NCBI RefSeq assembly: GCF_900639985.1
Contig: NZ_CAAAIM010000007.1
Location: forward strand, 1-64,000
Source of the DNA: Legionella rowbothamii
Lineage (GTDB): Bacteria; Pseudomonadota; Gammaproteobacteria; Legionellales; Legionellaceae
DNA length: 64,000 nucleotides
Direction: 5' to 3'
This document shows positions 45,346 through 54,818 of this stretch, piece by piece. The translations under genes were made by a program, and so were the position numbers. How positions within the stretch are numbered: position 1 is the stretch's first letter; every line of letters begins with the position of its first letter. Under the pieces are notes generated by a model, which was given only the letters and a program-made list of their open reading frames with translations, had not been told where the DNA came from and did no database searches.

Positions 45346-45381
45346 TGAACGTGGCACAGTGATGATCTGTGCTTTTGTTCA
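45346..45381. repeat. hairpin GCACAG/CTGTGC with outer TGAAC/GTTCA
   Basis: GCACAG, TGATGAT and CTGTGC form an inner stem; TGAAC and GTTCA extend it across small bulges. It lies upstream of the 380-residue membrane protein gene, perhaps in its leader. Confidence 0.4.
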
Positions 45382-45399
45382 GAATAACGTACTTTTATT

Positions 45400-45425
45400 G
45401 AGCCTGGTTATAAGCAATCAGGCTC
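45400..45425 (-). terminator. lysS terminator-like hairpin (CCTGGTT family)
   Basis: GAGCCTGGTT and AATCAGGCTC pair with one G-T mismatch around a 6-nt loop, 13 nt past the lysS stop. It is a relative of the CCTGGTTGC hairpins. Confidence 0.5.
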
Positions 45426-45438
45426 CAAAGACTATTTA

Positions 45439-46935
45439 CTATTGACGTAAATGTGGAAATAAAATTACATCACGAATTGATTGCGAATTGGTAAATAACA
45501 TAACCAATCTATCAATTCCTATCCCCTCTCCTGCAGTTGGTGGTAATCCATATTCAAGGGCTTCAATGTAATCGCTGTCATAATGCATTGCTTCCATATC
45601 CCCAGCATCTTTTTCCTCTACTTGCTTACGGAAACGCTCTGCTTGATCCTCTGCATCATTTAACTCAGAGAATCCATTCGCAATTTCTCGGCCTGCGATG
45701 AAGAACTCAAAACGATCGGTAACTTCAGGGTCCTGATCATTACGACGTGCTAAAGGTGAAATTTCTGTAGGATATGCCGTAATAAATGTAGGTTGAAACA
45801 GTTGGTGCTCTACAGTTTCTTCAAACAGAATCATTTGCAGTTTACCTAAACCATCAGTTTCCTTATACGCAAACCCTTTTTCTTCAAGTTGCTTACGACA
45901 GAACTCAATACTTTCTAATTGTTGGGCACTAATTTCTGGATGGTAGTGCAAAATCGCCTCTTTTACCGTCATGCGTGCAAATGACTTATTAAAATCAATC
46001 ACTTGACCTTGATAATCAATCTGACGGGAACCAACCACTGCATCACATAAAAACTGTAATAGTCGTTCGGTAAAATCCATCAAATCATTATAATCAGCAT
46101 AGGCCTGGTAGAACTCCACCATAGTAAACTCAGGATTATGGCGCGTAGAAAGCCCTTCATTACGGAAGTTGCGGTTGATTTCGTAAACGCGTTCAAAACC
46201 ACCAACAACCAAACGTTTTAAGTACAGTTCTGGAGCAATACGCAAATACATGGTCATATCAAGACTATTGTGATGCGTAATAAATGGACGTGCAACTGCC
46301 CCACCAGGAATCGGATGCATCATGGGAGTTTCTACTTCGAGAAACTGATTTTTATCCATAAATTGTCTAAATGCTTGAATAAGGCGTGAGCGAGCTAGGA
46401 AGGTAGCGCGGCTATCTTCATTTGCGATTAAATCGACATAACGTTTACGGTATTTTACTTCCTGATCCGCCAAACCATGAAACTTATCTGGTAACGGTCT
46501 TAGCGATTTAGTCAATAATTCAACGTGTTCTGCGTTTACTGTCAATTCACCGGTATTCGTTTTAAATAACTCCCCACGAACACCAACAATATCACCTAGA
46601 TCCCAATGCTTGAATTGCTCATATATTTCAGGAAGATCATTGGCTCTGATGTAAATTTGAATACGGCCAGAGACATCCTGAATGTGAAAAAAGCTGGCTT
46701 TTCCCATGATACGTCTTAGAACAATTCGCCCGGCAACTGCGGCTTTAACATGCTGTTCTGCAAGCACTTCTTTTTCTGATTCAGCATATTCATTAACTAA
46801 ATCAGCAGTTAAATGCTCACGACGAAACTCATTAGGAAAATTAAATCCTGTTGTACGCAAGTCTGCTAATTTCTGCTTACGAATAAGATAGACTTCACTT
46901 TCATCTAAATGTTCTACTTGTTGCTCATCTGTCAT
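45439..46935 (-). CDS. lysS: lysyl-tRNA synthetase (class II)
   Basis: A 498-residue class II synthetase. The N-terminal OB-fold anticodon-binding domain ([24 protein letters not shown]... family block) spans about 60-150. Motif 2 is [20 protein letters not shown], and motif 3 near the C-terminus is [19 protein letters not shown]. Length matches bacterial LysRS (about 500). It overlaps prfB by 4 nt (ATGA), the conserved prfB-lysS pair of many bacteria, so the two are translationally coupled. Confidence 0.97.
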   Translation of the reverse strand: MTDEQQVEHLDESEVYLIRKQKLADLRTTGFNFPNEFRREHLTADLVNEYAESEKEVLAEQHVKAAVAGRIVLRRIMGKASFFHIQDVSGRIQIYIRANDLPEIYEQFKHWDLGDIVGVRGELFKTNTGELTVNAEHVELLTKSLRPLPDKFHGLADQEVKYRKRYVDLIANEDSRATFLARSRLIQAFRQFMDKNQFLEVETPMMHPIPGGAVARPFITHHNSLDMTMYLRIAPELYLKRLVVGGFERVYEINRNFRNEGLSTRHNPEFTMVEFYQAYADYNDLMDFTERLLQFLCDAVVGSRQIDYQGQVIDFNKSFARMTVKEAILHYHPEISAQQLESIEFCRKQLEEKGFAYKETDGLGKLQMILFEETVEHQLFQPTFITAYPTEISPLARRNDQDPEVTDRFEFFIAGREIANGFSELNDAEDQAERFRKQVEEKDAGDMEAMHYDSDYIEALEYGLPPTAGEGIGIDRLVMLFTNSQSIRDVILFPHLRQ

Positions 46936-48039
46936 GCTGCACCTACTCCTGCCTTTAAACTGGCTTCGATAAACTGATCTAAGGCACCATCCAATACGGC
47001 TTGCGTATTGCTTGTTTCCACACCGGTTCTTAAATCTTTAATACGGGATTGATCTAATACGTAAGAACGTATTTGTGATCCCCAACCTATATCTGATTTG
47101 CTTGCTTCCAACGCTTGTTGCTCAGCGTTTTTCTTTTGCATTTCCAATTCATACAATTTAGCACGCAATTGCTTCATTGCTTGATCTTTATTGCGATGCT
47201 GACTGCGATCATTCTGGCATTGCACCACAATGCCACTGGGCGCATGGGTTATACGTACTGCAGAATCCGTTCGGTTAACGTGCTGTCCACCTGCACCTGA
47301 TGCACGATAAGTATCAATCCGTAAATCTGCAGGGTTGATTTCTATCTCAATGTCATCATCAATTTCAGGAGAAAGAAATACCGCAGCAAAAGAGGTATGT
47401 CGTCGGTTTCCAGAGTCAAAGGGTGACTTACGAACCAAACGATGCACCCCACTTTCCGTGCGCAACCAGCCAAAAGCGTATTCGCCACTAAAATAAATCG
47501 TGGCACTTTTAATTCCCGCAACATCACCGGGTGAACATTCAATGAGTTCCGTAGTGAACCCATGTTGCTCGCCCCAACGCAAATACATGCGCAATAACAT
47601 TTCAGCCCAATCCTGGGCCTCGGTACCACCGGAACCTGATTGAATATCTAAATAGGCATTACAGGTATCCATTTTTCCAGAGAACATGCGTCTGAACTCT
47701 AACTCAGCAACTTTTTGCTCAATAACTTGTACTTCAAGTCCTATTTCATTAATTGCTTGCTCATCATTTTCTTCTCGAGCTAATTCAAATAACTCAATCG
47801 AATCAGTAATGGACTGGCCTAATTCGGTTAAGGTTAAAACAATATTTTCAAGTTGCGTTCGTTCTCGTCCCAAAGCCTGGGCAACTTCAGGATTATCCCA
47901 TACAGAAGATGATTCCAGCTCCCGAACTACTTCCTCTAAACGCTCGCGTTTGACGTCAAAGTCAAAGATACCCCCTAAGCGCTTCCACTCGCTTATCCAG
48001 ATCTACCAGATTAAGGTTAATTTGGTTTACTTCCAACAT
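46932..48039 (-). CDS. prfB: peptide chain release factor 2, with programmed +1 frameshift
   Basis: Release factor for UGA and UAA stops, about 368 residues. Translation starts at the ATG at 48039 ([14 protein letters not shown]), runs to an in-frame UGA at 47964-47962, and must shift +1. The site reads AGGGGGTATCTTTGAC: an internal Shine-Dalgarno-like AGGGGG, then CTT and UGA, just as in E. coli. The coding join is 48039-47965 then 47963-46932. The long frame has the SPF tripeptide (RKSPFDSG) for stop-codon recognition and the GGQ motif ([15 protein letters not shown]) for hydrolysis. The shift makes RF2 autoregulate its own level. lysS follows with a 4-nt overlap. Confidence 0.95.
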
Positions 48040-48131
48040 AAGTGTCTCATTTAAAAAATTAACTTCGCATTCTACCGCGAAAGTGCTTTTCTATCTAGAG
48101 TCAACTTAAATAACTGTGTTAAATATGACAA

Positions 48132-48157
48132 AACTGTGCCACCGTGCCGGCACAGTT
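48132..48157. repeat. 9-bp hairpin AACTGTGCC/GGCACAGTT
   Basis: A perfect 9-bp stem around ACCGTGCC, located between the prfB start and the stop of the Asp-box gene. It can act as a terminator for the upstream convergent or tandem transcript, but it has no T tract. Confidence 0.4.
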
Positions 48158-48179
48158 CTATAATGAGAACAGCTGAAGA

Positions 48180-50006
48180 TTAATGGGCTAAAAATTTTAA
48201 GGAGTGAGGCAGCAATTTGGATACCCCTGGCAGCCCAAAGCTAGTAAACAACCCATTATCTTGATAATCAGAAGGTAGTGCCGGATAATTACTATTAATC
48301 GAATAGCTCCAAGTATATCCTCCATCCCGGCTAACCGCTAATAATGGATAATTTTTAGTGCCATTAGAATAACCACCGGCAGCAAAACAGGTAGTTCCTC
48401 GGCACTGAACTGCATTAAAGTAACCCTCTATCATCGTATCATTTGTCATAACAGGATAAGCACTAGTAATTCTATAAGTCCATGTTTTCCCACCATCAGT
48501 ACTATTTGCTAATAAGGGAAAATCGCCATTTCCGTTACTGTAATCTCCTCCGGCAACACAAATAGTACCACTACAACTTGAAGTATAAACTTGGCCAAAA
48601 GCATTCGTCGACAGAAAATCAGAGGGAAGCTGAGGAATAGAACTATCCATCGTATAAGTCCAAGTCTGACCTTTATCTGAGCTTGTAGCAATTAAGGGAT
48701 AGGTACTATTTTGGTTATTTTCATAACGTCCTACAGCAATACAAGCATTACCACTGCAACTCGCACTATAAAACACAGCATTATTAGAAAAATCGCTAAC
48801 AAGTGTGCTGCTATTAATTGGAAAGGTCCATGTAGAACCATTATCAGTGCTTAATCCTACCAAAGGATAATAAATATAACTAAAAGTAGTGTAAGAACCT
48901 ACAGCAATGAAATTAGACCCCGTTGCATCCACCGCATTAAGAACCCCTTGATCATGGAAATCAGCCGGTAGTGATGTTGAGCTATTATCAAGTGTATTAG
49001 TCCAAGTCGTTCCCTGTGTTTGGCTCGTTGTAATGAGTGGGTATGTTAAAGAAAAATGGGCCAACGAATAGTTACCTACAGCAACACAAGTTGTTGGAGT
49101 ACATTTTACATTTGAATACCCCAGACTGGTACCAAAACTATCAGGTGCAGGTAAAGATGCGTAAGTCCAATTAGTAGTATTATTAGTTCTAAAAATAAGT
49201 GCAGGATACCCTTTAGTACCATCAGAATAACCACCTGCCGCGACGCAAGAAAGTCCGCTACACGAAACACCTAATAAACTTCCACCAACAAAACCTGCTG
49301 GCTGTTGCGCAGCACTAGTGGCAGTCATTGTGTAGTTCCAAGTTTGCCCACTATCAGTACTGCTTACAATAAGAGGATATGGTTGGGTACCATAAGTACC
49401 TACAGCAGAGCAATTGTTTTGTACACAATCAACACTCATCAATGTAGGTGACATGACAACATTATAAGCAGGCAACCCACTCGTTAAAGCAGATGGAAGG
49501 GTTGGTCCTGTAACCCCGGAAAGGGTATAACTCCATTGTGCGCCATTATCAATGCTCGTAGCAACTAAGGAATTAGACTTGATACCATTGTAATACCCTC
49601 CTACCGCAACAAAAGGTGTTATAGAAACCACGCTAACATTTAAAGGTACCGATGCGGAAGTACAGCTGGATGCTTTACATAGGAAAAAGGCACCTGAAGC
49701 AGCTCCGTTAATGTCTAGCTGTAATACACAACTTGCTTTGGCAGCTAGGGTAAGGGGGAAAGTACAATTCCCATTACTAACATTAGGTATTGCTGTTGAT
49801 GGAAGACCTTTTAAAGTGTAACCGCTACGTGTTGAATTTGTATTATTAGTTATCATGTAATATGCAGAAACACTTTTTCCAGCAGGTACAGTGGTCGGCA
49901 GTGTGGTCCCAGCTTTAGGACCTATTGTAAAATTAGCGCCAGCTGTTGCCTGAGCAGAGACAAACAGAGCAATAAGAGACAAGGCCAAATTATATTTTTT
50001 ATTCAT
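48180..50006 (-). CDS. secreted Asp-box (BNR) repeat beta-propeller protein
   Basis: A 608-residue exported protein. The ATG at 50006 gives a clear signal peptide (NKKYNLALSLIALFVSAQATA); an ATG at 50027 adds seven polar residues. Residues about 20-125 form a Cys-containing beta domain (NCTFPLTLAAKASCVLQLDI), similar to Ig-like choice-of-anchor modules. Eight Asp-box motifs S-x-D-x-G-x-T/Q-W then recur about every 60-70 residues (SSTDSGQTW, STDNGSTW, SSDKGQTW, STDGGKTW, SRDGGYTW and variants), each followed by YT(M/I/L). Each repeat also carries a Cys pair of the form CSGxxCxA(V/A)G. This predicts a beta-propeller, probably surface or secreted. The enzyme activity, if any, is unknown. It lies 26 nt downstream of a beta-barrel gene on the same strand. 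Confidence 0.72.
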   Translation of the reverse strand: MNKKYNLALSLIALFVSAQATAGANFTIGPKAGTTLPTTVPAGKSVSAYYMITNNTNSTRSGYTLKGLPSTAIPNVSNGNCTFPLTLAAKASCVLQLDINGAASGAFFLCKASSCTSASVPLNVSVVSITPFVAVGGYYNGIKSNSLVATSIDNGAQWSYTLSGVTGPTLPSALTSGLPAYNVVMSPTLMSVDCVQNNCSAVGTYGTQPYPLIVSSTDSGQTWNYTMTATSAAQQPAGFVGGSLLGVSCSGLSCVAAGGYSDGTKGYPALIFRTNNTTNWTYASLPAPDSFGTSLGYSNVKCTPTTCVAVGNYSLAHFSLTYPLITTSQTQGTTWTNTLDNSSTSLPADFHDQGVLNAVDATGSNFIAVGSYTTFSYIYYPLVGLSTDNGSTWTFPINSSTLVSDFSNNAVFYSASCSGNACIAVGRYENNQNSTYPLIATSSDKGQTWTYTMDSSIPQLPSDFLSTNAFGQVYTSSCSGTICVAGGDYSNGNGDFPLLANSTDGGKTWTYRITSAYPVMTNDTMIEGYFNAVQCRGTTCFAAGGYSNGTKNYPLLAVSRDGGYTWSYSINSNYPALPSDYQDNGLFTSFGLPGVSKLLPHSLKFLAH

Positions 50007-50032
50007 TTTATGAAAATCCTGTTCCAATGAAA

Positions 50033-50812
50033 TTAAATTATGTAGCTGATTTGCGCAACTAATTGATTCGCATAAAGATTGCGAATGCCATAGGTAAATG
50101 GTACTGGAGCAGTATAATCACCAGCAATAATATGCCCGCCTTTAAATTCGCCCTTACCAAAGCCACTGAACCGATAACCTAATCCCACGCGAACATTCTG
50201 GTTCACATCAACATCAACACCAGCGCCAAGACTGTAACTAAATTGTGAGTTATTATTATTACTGAAGTAGGGTGTACTATTTAGGTCACCTGTTACTACA
50301 GTTGCAGTACGAAAACGTCCCAAATCATTAAATGCAGCTCCTAAGCCTAATGAAGCATAGGGATGATAACGCTCATGTGTAGTCACTAAGAATTTAGCGG
50401 ATGCAAGAACTTGCTGTGTTTGAAAGCGATACTGGTAACGATATAAGGTAGAGGTTTCCGGCTCAATACCCGCGGTATTAAAGCCGTGCCCAGTTACAGG
50501 CCCAAAATAGCTGTATTCGACCCCTGCTTGCAACAACACATTATACCAAGGTAATGAATGTTCTAAACCTATAAATCCCCCAATAAAACCGTCACTGTGC
50601 ACATCTTTTGAACTTCGATAAGTATAAACACTATCATCATCACCCAAGTAAGAAACGCTACTACCGGCATTAACACTGGCATATCCACCAATAAGGGAAA
50701 CTACTGAACGATAACTGGGAGTCATGGATTTAATACCTGATTCACCTGCCAAAGCAAATGAAGAATAGAAGCAAGCCCCGGCTACGCCAAGAACAGAAAT
50801 TCCTAAACGCAT
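50033..50812 (-). CDS. outer-membrane beta-barrel protein (hypothetical)
   Basis: A 259-residue predicted outer-membrane protein. The ATG at 50812 starts a signal peptide (MRLGISVLGVAGACFYSSFALAGES) and has AAGGA upstream; a frame open upstream to 51160 carries no such signal and crosses repeat DNA, so it is rejected. Beta-strand-like alternation, SYSLGAGVDVDVNQNVRVGLGYRFSG and a C-terminal aromatic pattern ending LVAQISYII support a barrel. The design matches the protein at 19671-20483. It is probably co-transcribed with the downstream Asp-box protein gene (27-nt gap), suggesting a surface pair. Confidence 0.7.
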   Translation of the reverse strand: MRLGISVLGVAGACFYSSFALAGESGIKSMTPSYRSVVSLIGGYASVNAGSSVSYLGDDDSVYTYRSSKDVHSDGFIGGFIGLEHSLPWYNVLLQAGVEYSYFGPVTGHGFNTAGIEPETSTLYRYQYRFQTQQVLASAKFLVTTHERYHPYASLGLGAAFNDLGRFRTATVVTGDLNSTPYFSNNNNSQFSYSLGAGVDVDVNQNVRVGLGYRFSGFGKGEFKGGHIIAGDYTAPVPFTYGIRNLYANQLVAQISYII

Positions 50813-51265
50813 ATCATTTATCCTTAAATTTATTTCTTTAATAATCTGCCGCTTACTTACATCATGACCTGTAAATAGCTCTACACCCAGTGATGGTAAC
50901 ATAATATTTTTTGTGTACAAGTAAGATTGGTTTAGTGTTGGCCTGACAAATAATGCCATCGCATTACCGCGGCTTATAAATTTATTTGATGTAGCCTGAG
51001 GGCGGGCAACCAGGCTATATCTATTATTATTCAAAGTGCCAGGATAAACGCTGAGTATTCCATGAATCTGTAAACGATTTGCTAGCTGACCATCGTAAAC
51101 TGAGCACAAGCGAAGTCCTTTATTAGGTAACAAAGCATCTAGGCCTGCGTTGATGAGCAAACTATTGGGTGCAATAGGACCCTTAATGGATTAATTTTTA
51201 TAGTCAAGAGCGGTGGCGAGAAAAATGAAACCTGGTTACTTGCAACCAGGTTACGTTTTTGATGG
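50813..51265. other. intergenic region with two hairpin repeats
   Basis: About 450 bp with no convincing gene. It holds TAGCCTG...CAGGCTA at 50992-51017 (CCTGGTT-family relative), GCATTACCGCGGCTTAT at about 50961 (GAATTACC-family fragment) and the AACCTGGTT hairpin at 51229-51252. Confidence 0.55.
51229..51252 (-). terminator. AACCTGGTT hairpin, terminator of the flagellar block
   Basis: AACCTGGTT, ACTTGC, AACCAGGTT form a 9-bp perfect stem 14 nt past the stop of the DUF2802 gene. It belongs to the CCTGGTT repeat family. Confidence 0.55.
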
Positions 51266-51667
51266 TTAAACTGTTTTCATTGCAGCACGGTATGCTTGCA
51301 AGTTCATTAGGAATTCTGCTTCTGCATGAGAAAGATGGCAACTATCAACAATCTCTTCGCGATTTCCACCCATTTCCAGGATTTTCATTGCATGCTGGTA
51401 TCCACCATCATTATCGCGTTTATTTTCTAAACCTTGGATTTGACTATCCATACTAACTAATTGTGAGTTTAACTCTTTAAGTTGCTTTGAGAATAATAAA
51501 TCAGCATGGATTAAAACAGGATGGTCTTTAGCAATTTGTTCTACAGACTTAACAAGACTTTCCATACGCTCTTCAAGGCCCATCATTTTTTTTCGCTGAG
51601 CCCATAAAAAATTTCCAAACAACACGAAGAGCCCTACATTTAAACTCATAATAATACTATTTATCAT
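51266..51667 (-). CDS. DUF2802-like protein of the flagellar locus
   Basis: A 133-residue protein with one N-terminal hydrophobic helix (about 4-24), a long coiled-coil middle (RMESLVKSVEQIAKDH, LKELNSQLVSMDSQIQGLE) and a C-terminal helix-turn-helix-like part (GGNREEIVDSCHLSHAEAEFLMNLQ), the layout of DUF2802 proteins encoded at the end of Pseudomonas-type flagellar/chemotaxis loci. It follows motB by 9 nt with AAGGAAA before its ATG. Function is unknown. Confidence 0.7.
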   Translation of the reverse strand: MINSIIMSLNVGLFVLFGNFLWAQRKKMMGLEERMESLVKSVEQIAKDHPVLIHADLLFSKQLKELNSQLVSMDSQIQGLENKRDNDGGYQHAMKILEMGGNREEIVDSCHLSHAEAEFLMNLQAYRAAMKTV

Positions 51668-51676
51668 TTTATTTCC

Positions 51677-52432
51677 TTATTTCCCTACAACGACACTATG
51701 AACCTGTTTATTTAATGCTGGATTAAGAAGGCGTTTGTTATTTCTGTCTACAGCAATGATAATGCTTACCCTGCGATTTAATGCCCTTCCTACCTCTGAA
51801 GCATTATCAGACATAGGATATTGCTCTCCATACCCTGTTACCATCAAGCGACTCGTATCAATACCATAAGAGTTTAAAACACGACCTACTGCAGCTGCAC
51901 GAGCGGCTGAAAGTTCCCAGTTTGATGGGTATTGCGGTGTTTCTATTGGCATGTTGTCAGTATACCCTTCAATGGAAACAATAGCATGTGATTTTTTAAG
52001 CTTTCCGGCAAGCCGCATCAATTTTACTAATGCATCTGCCTTTAAATCTACATCCCCAGAGCCAAATAAAGCACCTGATTTGATGTCTAGTTCAATCCAA
52101 CCTTTCTGCCGATTAATCTTATAGTTTTTATCTTCTAACTCAGACAAAGATTGATTTATTTCATCTAAACCATCTTGATATTGCCCGTATACTTTCTTCG
52201 TATAAGGCCCCTTTTTTTGATCCTCCTTGGACTGCTCTTCATGTTCTTTATCCATTTTATTAAAAGCTGTTTTCATCCCTTCAGAAAGCGATTTATACTT
52301 TGCGGTATTCACGGATGAAATGGCATACATCACCACAAAAAACGCAAACAGTAAGGTAATAAAATCAGCGTATGAGATAACCCAACGATGATGATCTACG
52401 TGTTCCTCAGTCTTTGATTTTCTTGATCTCAT
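51677..52432 (-). CDS. motB: flagellar motor stator protein MotB/MotD
   Basis: A 251-residue stator subunit. The ATG at 52432 is preferred to a TTG at 52450. A single N-terminal helix (WVISYADFITLLFAFFVVMYAIS) carries the proton-binding Asp in SYADF. An OmpA-like peptidoglycan-binding domain follows (IEGYTDNMPIETPQYPSNWELSAARAAAV, GYGEQYPMSDNASEVGRALNRRVSI). It overlaps the motA 3' end by 26 nt. This pair corresponds to the MotCD-type stators next to fliA in Pseudomonas; a second motAB set may exist elsewhere. Confidence 0.92.
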   Translation of the reverse strand: MRSRKSKTEEHVDHHRWVISYADFITLLFAFFVVMYAISSVNTAKYKSLSEGMKTAFNKMDKEHEEQSKEDQKKGPYTKKVYGQYQDGLDEINQSLSELEDKNYKINRQKGWIELDIKSGALFGSGDVDLKADALVKLMRLAGKLKKSHAIVSIEGYTDNMPIETPQYPSNWELSAARAAAVGRVLNSYGIDTSRLMVTGYGEQYPMSDNASEVGRALNRRVSIIIAVDRNNKRLLNPALNKQVHSVVVGK

Positions 52433-53180
52433 TTTTCTTTTGCTGTCCAAAATTATTAAGTTTTAACAATAAAATGCCGGGACTTTCACTGGCTGCAATA
52501 GAAACCATGCCTTCCACAATCATTTCATCATAATGAACCTGACGAGCAATGCAAGCTCTTAACTTATTTGCTATAGGTAGAAAAACCAGATTCGCTAATC
52601 CAACACCATACACAGTTGCAACGAAGGCAACAGCAATACCTGCCCCTAGTTCATTTGGCTGAGATAAATGGCGCATTACTTGAATTAATCCGAGTACAGC
52701 CCCTAAAATTCCTAAAGTTGGGCTATATCCCCCCATACTTTCATAAACGTGGGCTGCACGTAAATTATTATGCTCAATGCGATCAATTTCTGCTTCTAAA
52801 ACTTCTCTAATCGTCTGCTTATCCACCCCAATGACTAATAACTCTAACCCTTTATTAATCAGCGGCGTTTTTTCTACTTCTAAATGATCTTCAAGAGAGA
52901 GCATTCCCAGTTGACGTGCCTTTCGCGCTAATTCAAACATTCGTGTTCTGCACGCCTCGAAATCAAGATGAGGTGGTTTAAAAATCCAGGGTAAGATCTT
53001 TATTGCCCGCTTAAAGGTATGTAGTGGTGACTGCACGAGCACCGCTCCAATAGTACCTCCAAGGACAATAAGTAAGGCAGAAAAATTGAATAAAGATTGA
53101 AGAGTACCCCCTTCAAGCATTTGCCCAATAATGATGGCGAGAAAACTGGTCACCAGACCCATAAATGTTAGTGCATCCAT
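52407..53180 (-). CDS. motA: flagellar motor stator protein MotA/MotC
   Basis: A 257-residue inner-membrane stator subunit with four hydrophobic helices and the MotA/TolQ-ExbB signature around GGYSPTLGILGAVLGLIQVMRHL. The cytoplasmic loop (about 80-140) holds the charged residues that contact FliG. The gene begins 18 nt after the fliA stop and overlaps motB, so it is expressed as part of the late flagellar operon. Confidence 0.93.
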   Translation of the reverse strand: MDALTFMGLVTSFLAIIIGQMLEGGTLQSLFNFSALLIVLGGTIGAVLVQSPLHTFKRAIKILPWIFKPPHLDFEACRTRMFELARKARQLGMLSLEDHLEVEKTPLINKGLELLVIGVDKQTIREVLEAEIDRIEHNNLRAAHVYESMGGYSPTLGILGAVLGLIQVMRHLSQPNELGAGIAVAFVATVYGVGLANLVFLPIANKLRACIARQVHYDEMIVEGMVSIAASESPGILLLKLNNFGQQKKNEIKKIKD

Positions 53181-53198
53181 ACGTTCTACTATTCCCTA

Positions 53199-53915
53199 CT
53201 ATTCCGGTAATCGTGATTTAACACGATGTGTTGCTTGACTAAGAATTTGTGAAACACGTGATTCACTTACTCCTAGAACCTCCCCAATTTCTTTCAAATT
53301 CAAATCGTGTTCATAATACAAAGACAGCACCATTTGCTCTTTATGGGGTAACCCTTTAATTACCTCTGACAAACGGCTCATTAAATCATTATGAAACACG
53401 TTTGCGTGAGGCTCAGTAGAGGTTTGTCCATCCTCTCCTTGCAATGCATCATCCGTCACGCCTAAATCTTCAAAACCGTATAAGTGGCTACTGGCTGAGT
53501 CTTGCAGCATTTCATGATACTCATTAAGTGGAATACCAAGCTGGGCGGCAATTTCAAAATCTTTTGCCTCGCGCCCCAGTTGATGTTCTACATGCTTAAC
53601 TGCTTCAGAAATCATTCTTGAATTTCGGTATACTGAACGCGGAACCCAATCATTTCTTCTAACCTCATCGAGCATGTACCCTCTAATGCGAATTCCAGCA
53701 TAAGTTTCAAATGAAGCGCCTTTGGAAGAATCATAATGCCTTGTAGCCTCTAACAAACCAAGCATCCCAGCTTGAATTAAATCATCAAGCTGAACACTAC
53801 TTGGTAAACGTCCCAACAAATGATGGGCAATGCGTTTCACTAACAAAGCATGATTCTTTACCAGCGTTTCCTGGATTTGTTGATTTACTTTGCTGTAAGC
53901 AGCCAAAGCATCCAC
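53199..53915 (-). CDS. fliA: flagellar sigma factor FliA (sigma 28)
   Basis: A 238-residue sigma-70 family factor directing late flagellar genes. Region 2 contains LDDLIQAGMLGLLEATRHYD and FETYAGIRIRGYMLDEVRRNDWVPRS, region 3 lies near ISEAVKHVEHQLGREAK, and region 4 has LNLKEIGEVLGVSESRVSQILSQA. AAGGAG is upstream of the ATG. It follows flhG (33-nt gap) and precedes motA. In L. pneumophila FliA controls flagellin and some virulence-linked traits. Confidence 0.96.
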   Translation of the reverse strand: MDALAAYSKVNQQIQETLVKNHALLVKRIAHHLLGRLPSSVQLDDLIQAGMLGLLEATRHYDSSKGASFETYAGIRIRGYMLDEVRRNDWVPRSVYRNSRMISEAVKHVEHQLGREAKDFEIAAQLGIPLNEYHEMLQDSASSHLYGFEDLGVTDDALQGEDGQTSTEPHANVFHNDLMSRLSEVIKGLPHKEQMVLSLYYEHDLNLKEIGEVLGVSESRVSQILSQATHRVKSRLPE

Positions 53916-53948
53916 GACACTCTCCTTATCGCAAACTACCCATCAAAT

Positions 53949-54818
53949 TTATACTTCATCCATTACTAAACGCTCTAAAAAGAAACTTGTATTGCCACCC
54001 AATAAAGACTTTAATGGCCAATTAGCTACACCTGCAGCAATTTCTCTTATAGAAGCCGCAGCATTGGAATCTGGATAAGCCATTAGTACAGGTTTTTGAT
54101 TTTTAACCGCCTTATGAACATGCTCATCAAACGGTATCGCTCCTAAATAGTCTAGCTTAACCTCAAGAAATTGCTCGGAAACTCGGAATAATTTATTAAA
54201 TAAATCACGCCCATCTTTCTCACTTCGAACCATGTTGGCTACAATATGAAAACTTGGCCATCCATAACGCTTACTCATCACTTTAATTAATGCATAAGCA
54301 TCAGTGAGTGAAGTAGGCTCGTCACAAACGACTACGAGTAATTCCTGAGCAGAGCGAGTAAAGCTTAAGACCGTATCCGAAATTCCTGCAGCAGTATCAA
54401 TAATCAAATAATCCAAATCTTCAGTGAGCTGATTAAACGCATCAATAATCCCTGCATGTTGTCGACTTCCAAGTTGAGCCATAAACTCAGTGCCGGAGGC
54501 TGCTGGAATTATTTTTAAGCCATTAGGGCCTTGCAAAATCACCTCGTTTAATTGACATGCCCCTTGAATTACATGCGACAAATCATATTTGGTATGCAAG
54601 CCCAGCATAATGTCGATGTTTCCTAAGCCTAAGTCAGCATCCAAAAGCATCACTTTATGATTCAGCTGGGACAATGCAACGGCTAAATTTACCGAAACAT
54701 TACTTTTACCCACCCCGCCCTTACCTGCCGTAACCGCAATGATGTTCATTGGCTTAACTCGAGATAAACTTCTCAGGCCCGAAGCTTGATCGCCAATAAT
54801 ATCATTAACTCTCAACAT
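53949..54818 (-). CDS. flhG: flagellar number regulator FlhG/FleN
   Basis: A 289-residue MinD/ParA-type ATPase limiting polar flagella number. The deviant Walker A is AGKGGVGKSNVSVNLA near residue 31, DADLGLGNIDIMLG is Walker A', and IIDTAAGISD is Walker B. GGGAGAG precedes the ATG, which overlaps the end of flhF by 14 nt. Together with FlhF it sets polar flagellar placement. Confidence 0.95.
   Translation of the reverse strand: MLRVNDIIGDQASGLRSLSRVKPMNIIAVTAGKGGVGKSNVSVNLAVALSQLNHKVMLLDADLGLGNIDIMLGLHTKYDLSHVIQGACQLNEVILQGPNGLKIIPAASGTEFMAQLGSRQHAGIIDAFNQLTEDLDYLIIDTAAGISDTVLSFTRSAQELLVVVCDEPTSLTDAYALIKVMSKRYGWPSFHIVANMVRSEKDGRDLFNKLFRVSEQFLEVKLDYLGAIPFDEHVHKAVKNQKPVLMAYPDSNAAASIREIAAGVANWPLKSLLGGNTSFFLERLVMDEV

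Noticed and set aside
50813..51160. N-terminal extension of the beta-barrel protein frame
   Set aside because: It crosses a repeat hairpin, has no export signal, and a clear signal peptide with ribosome site begins at 50812.
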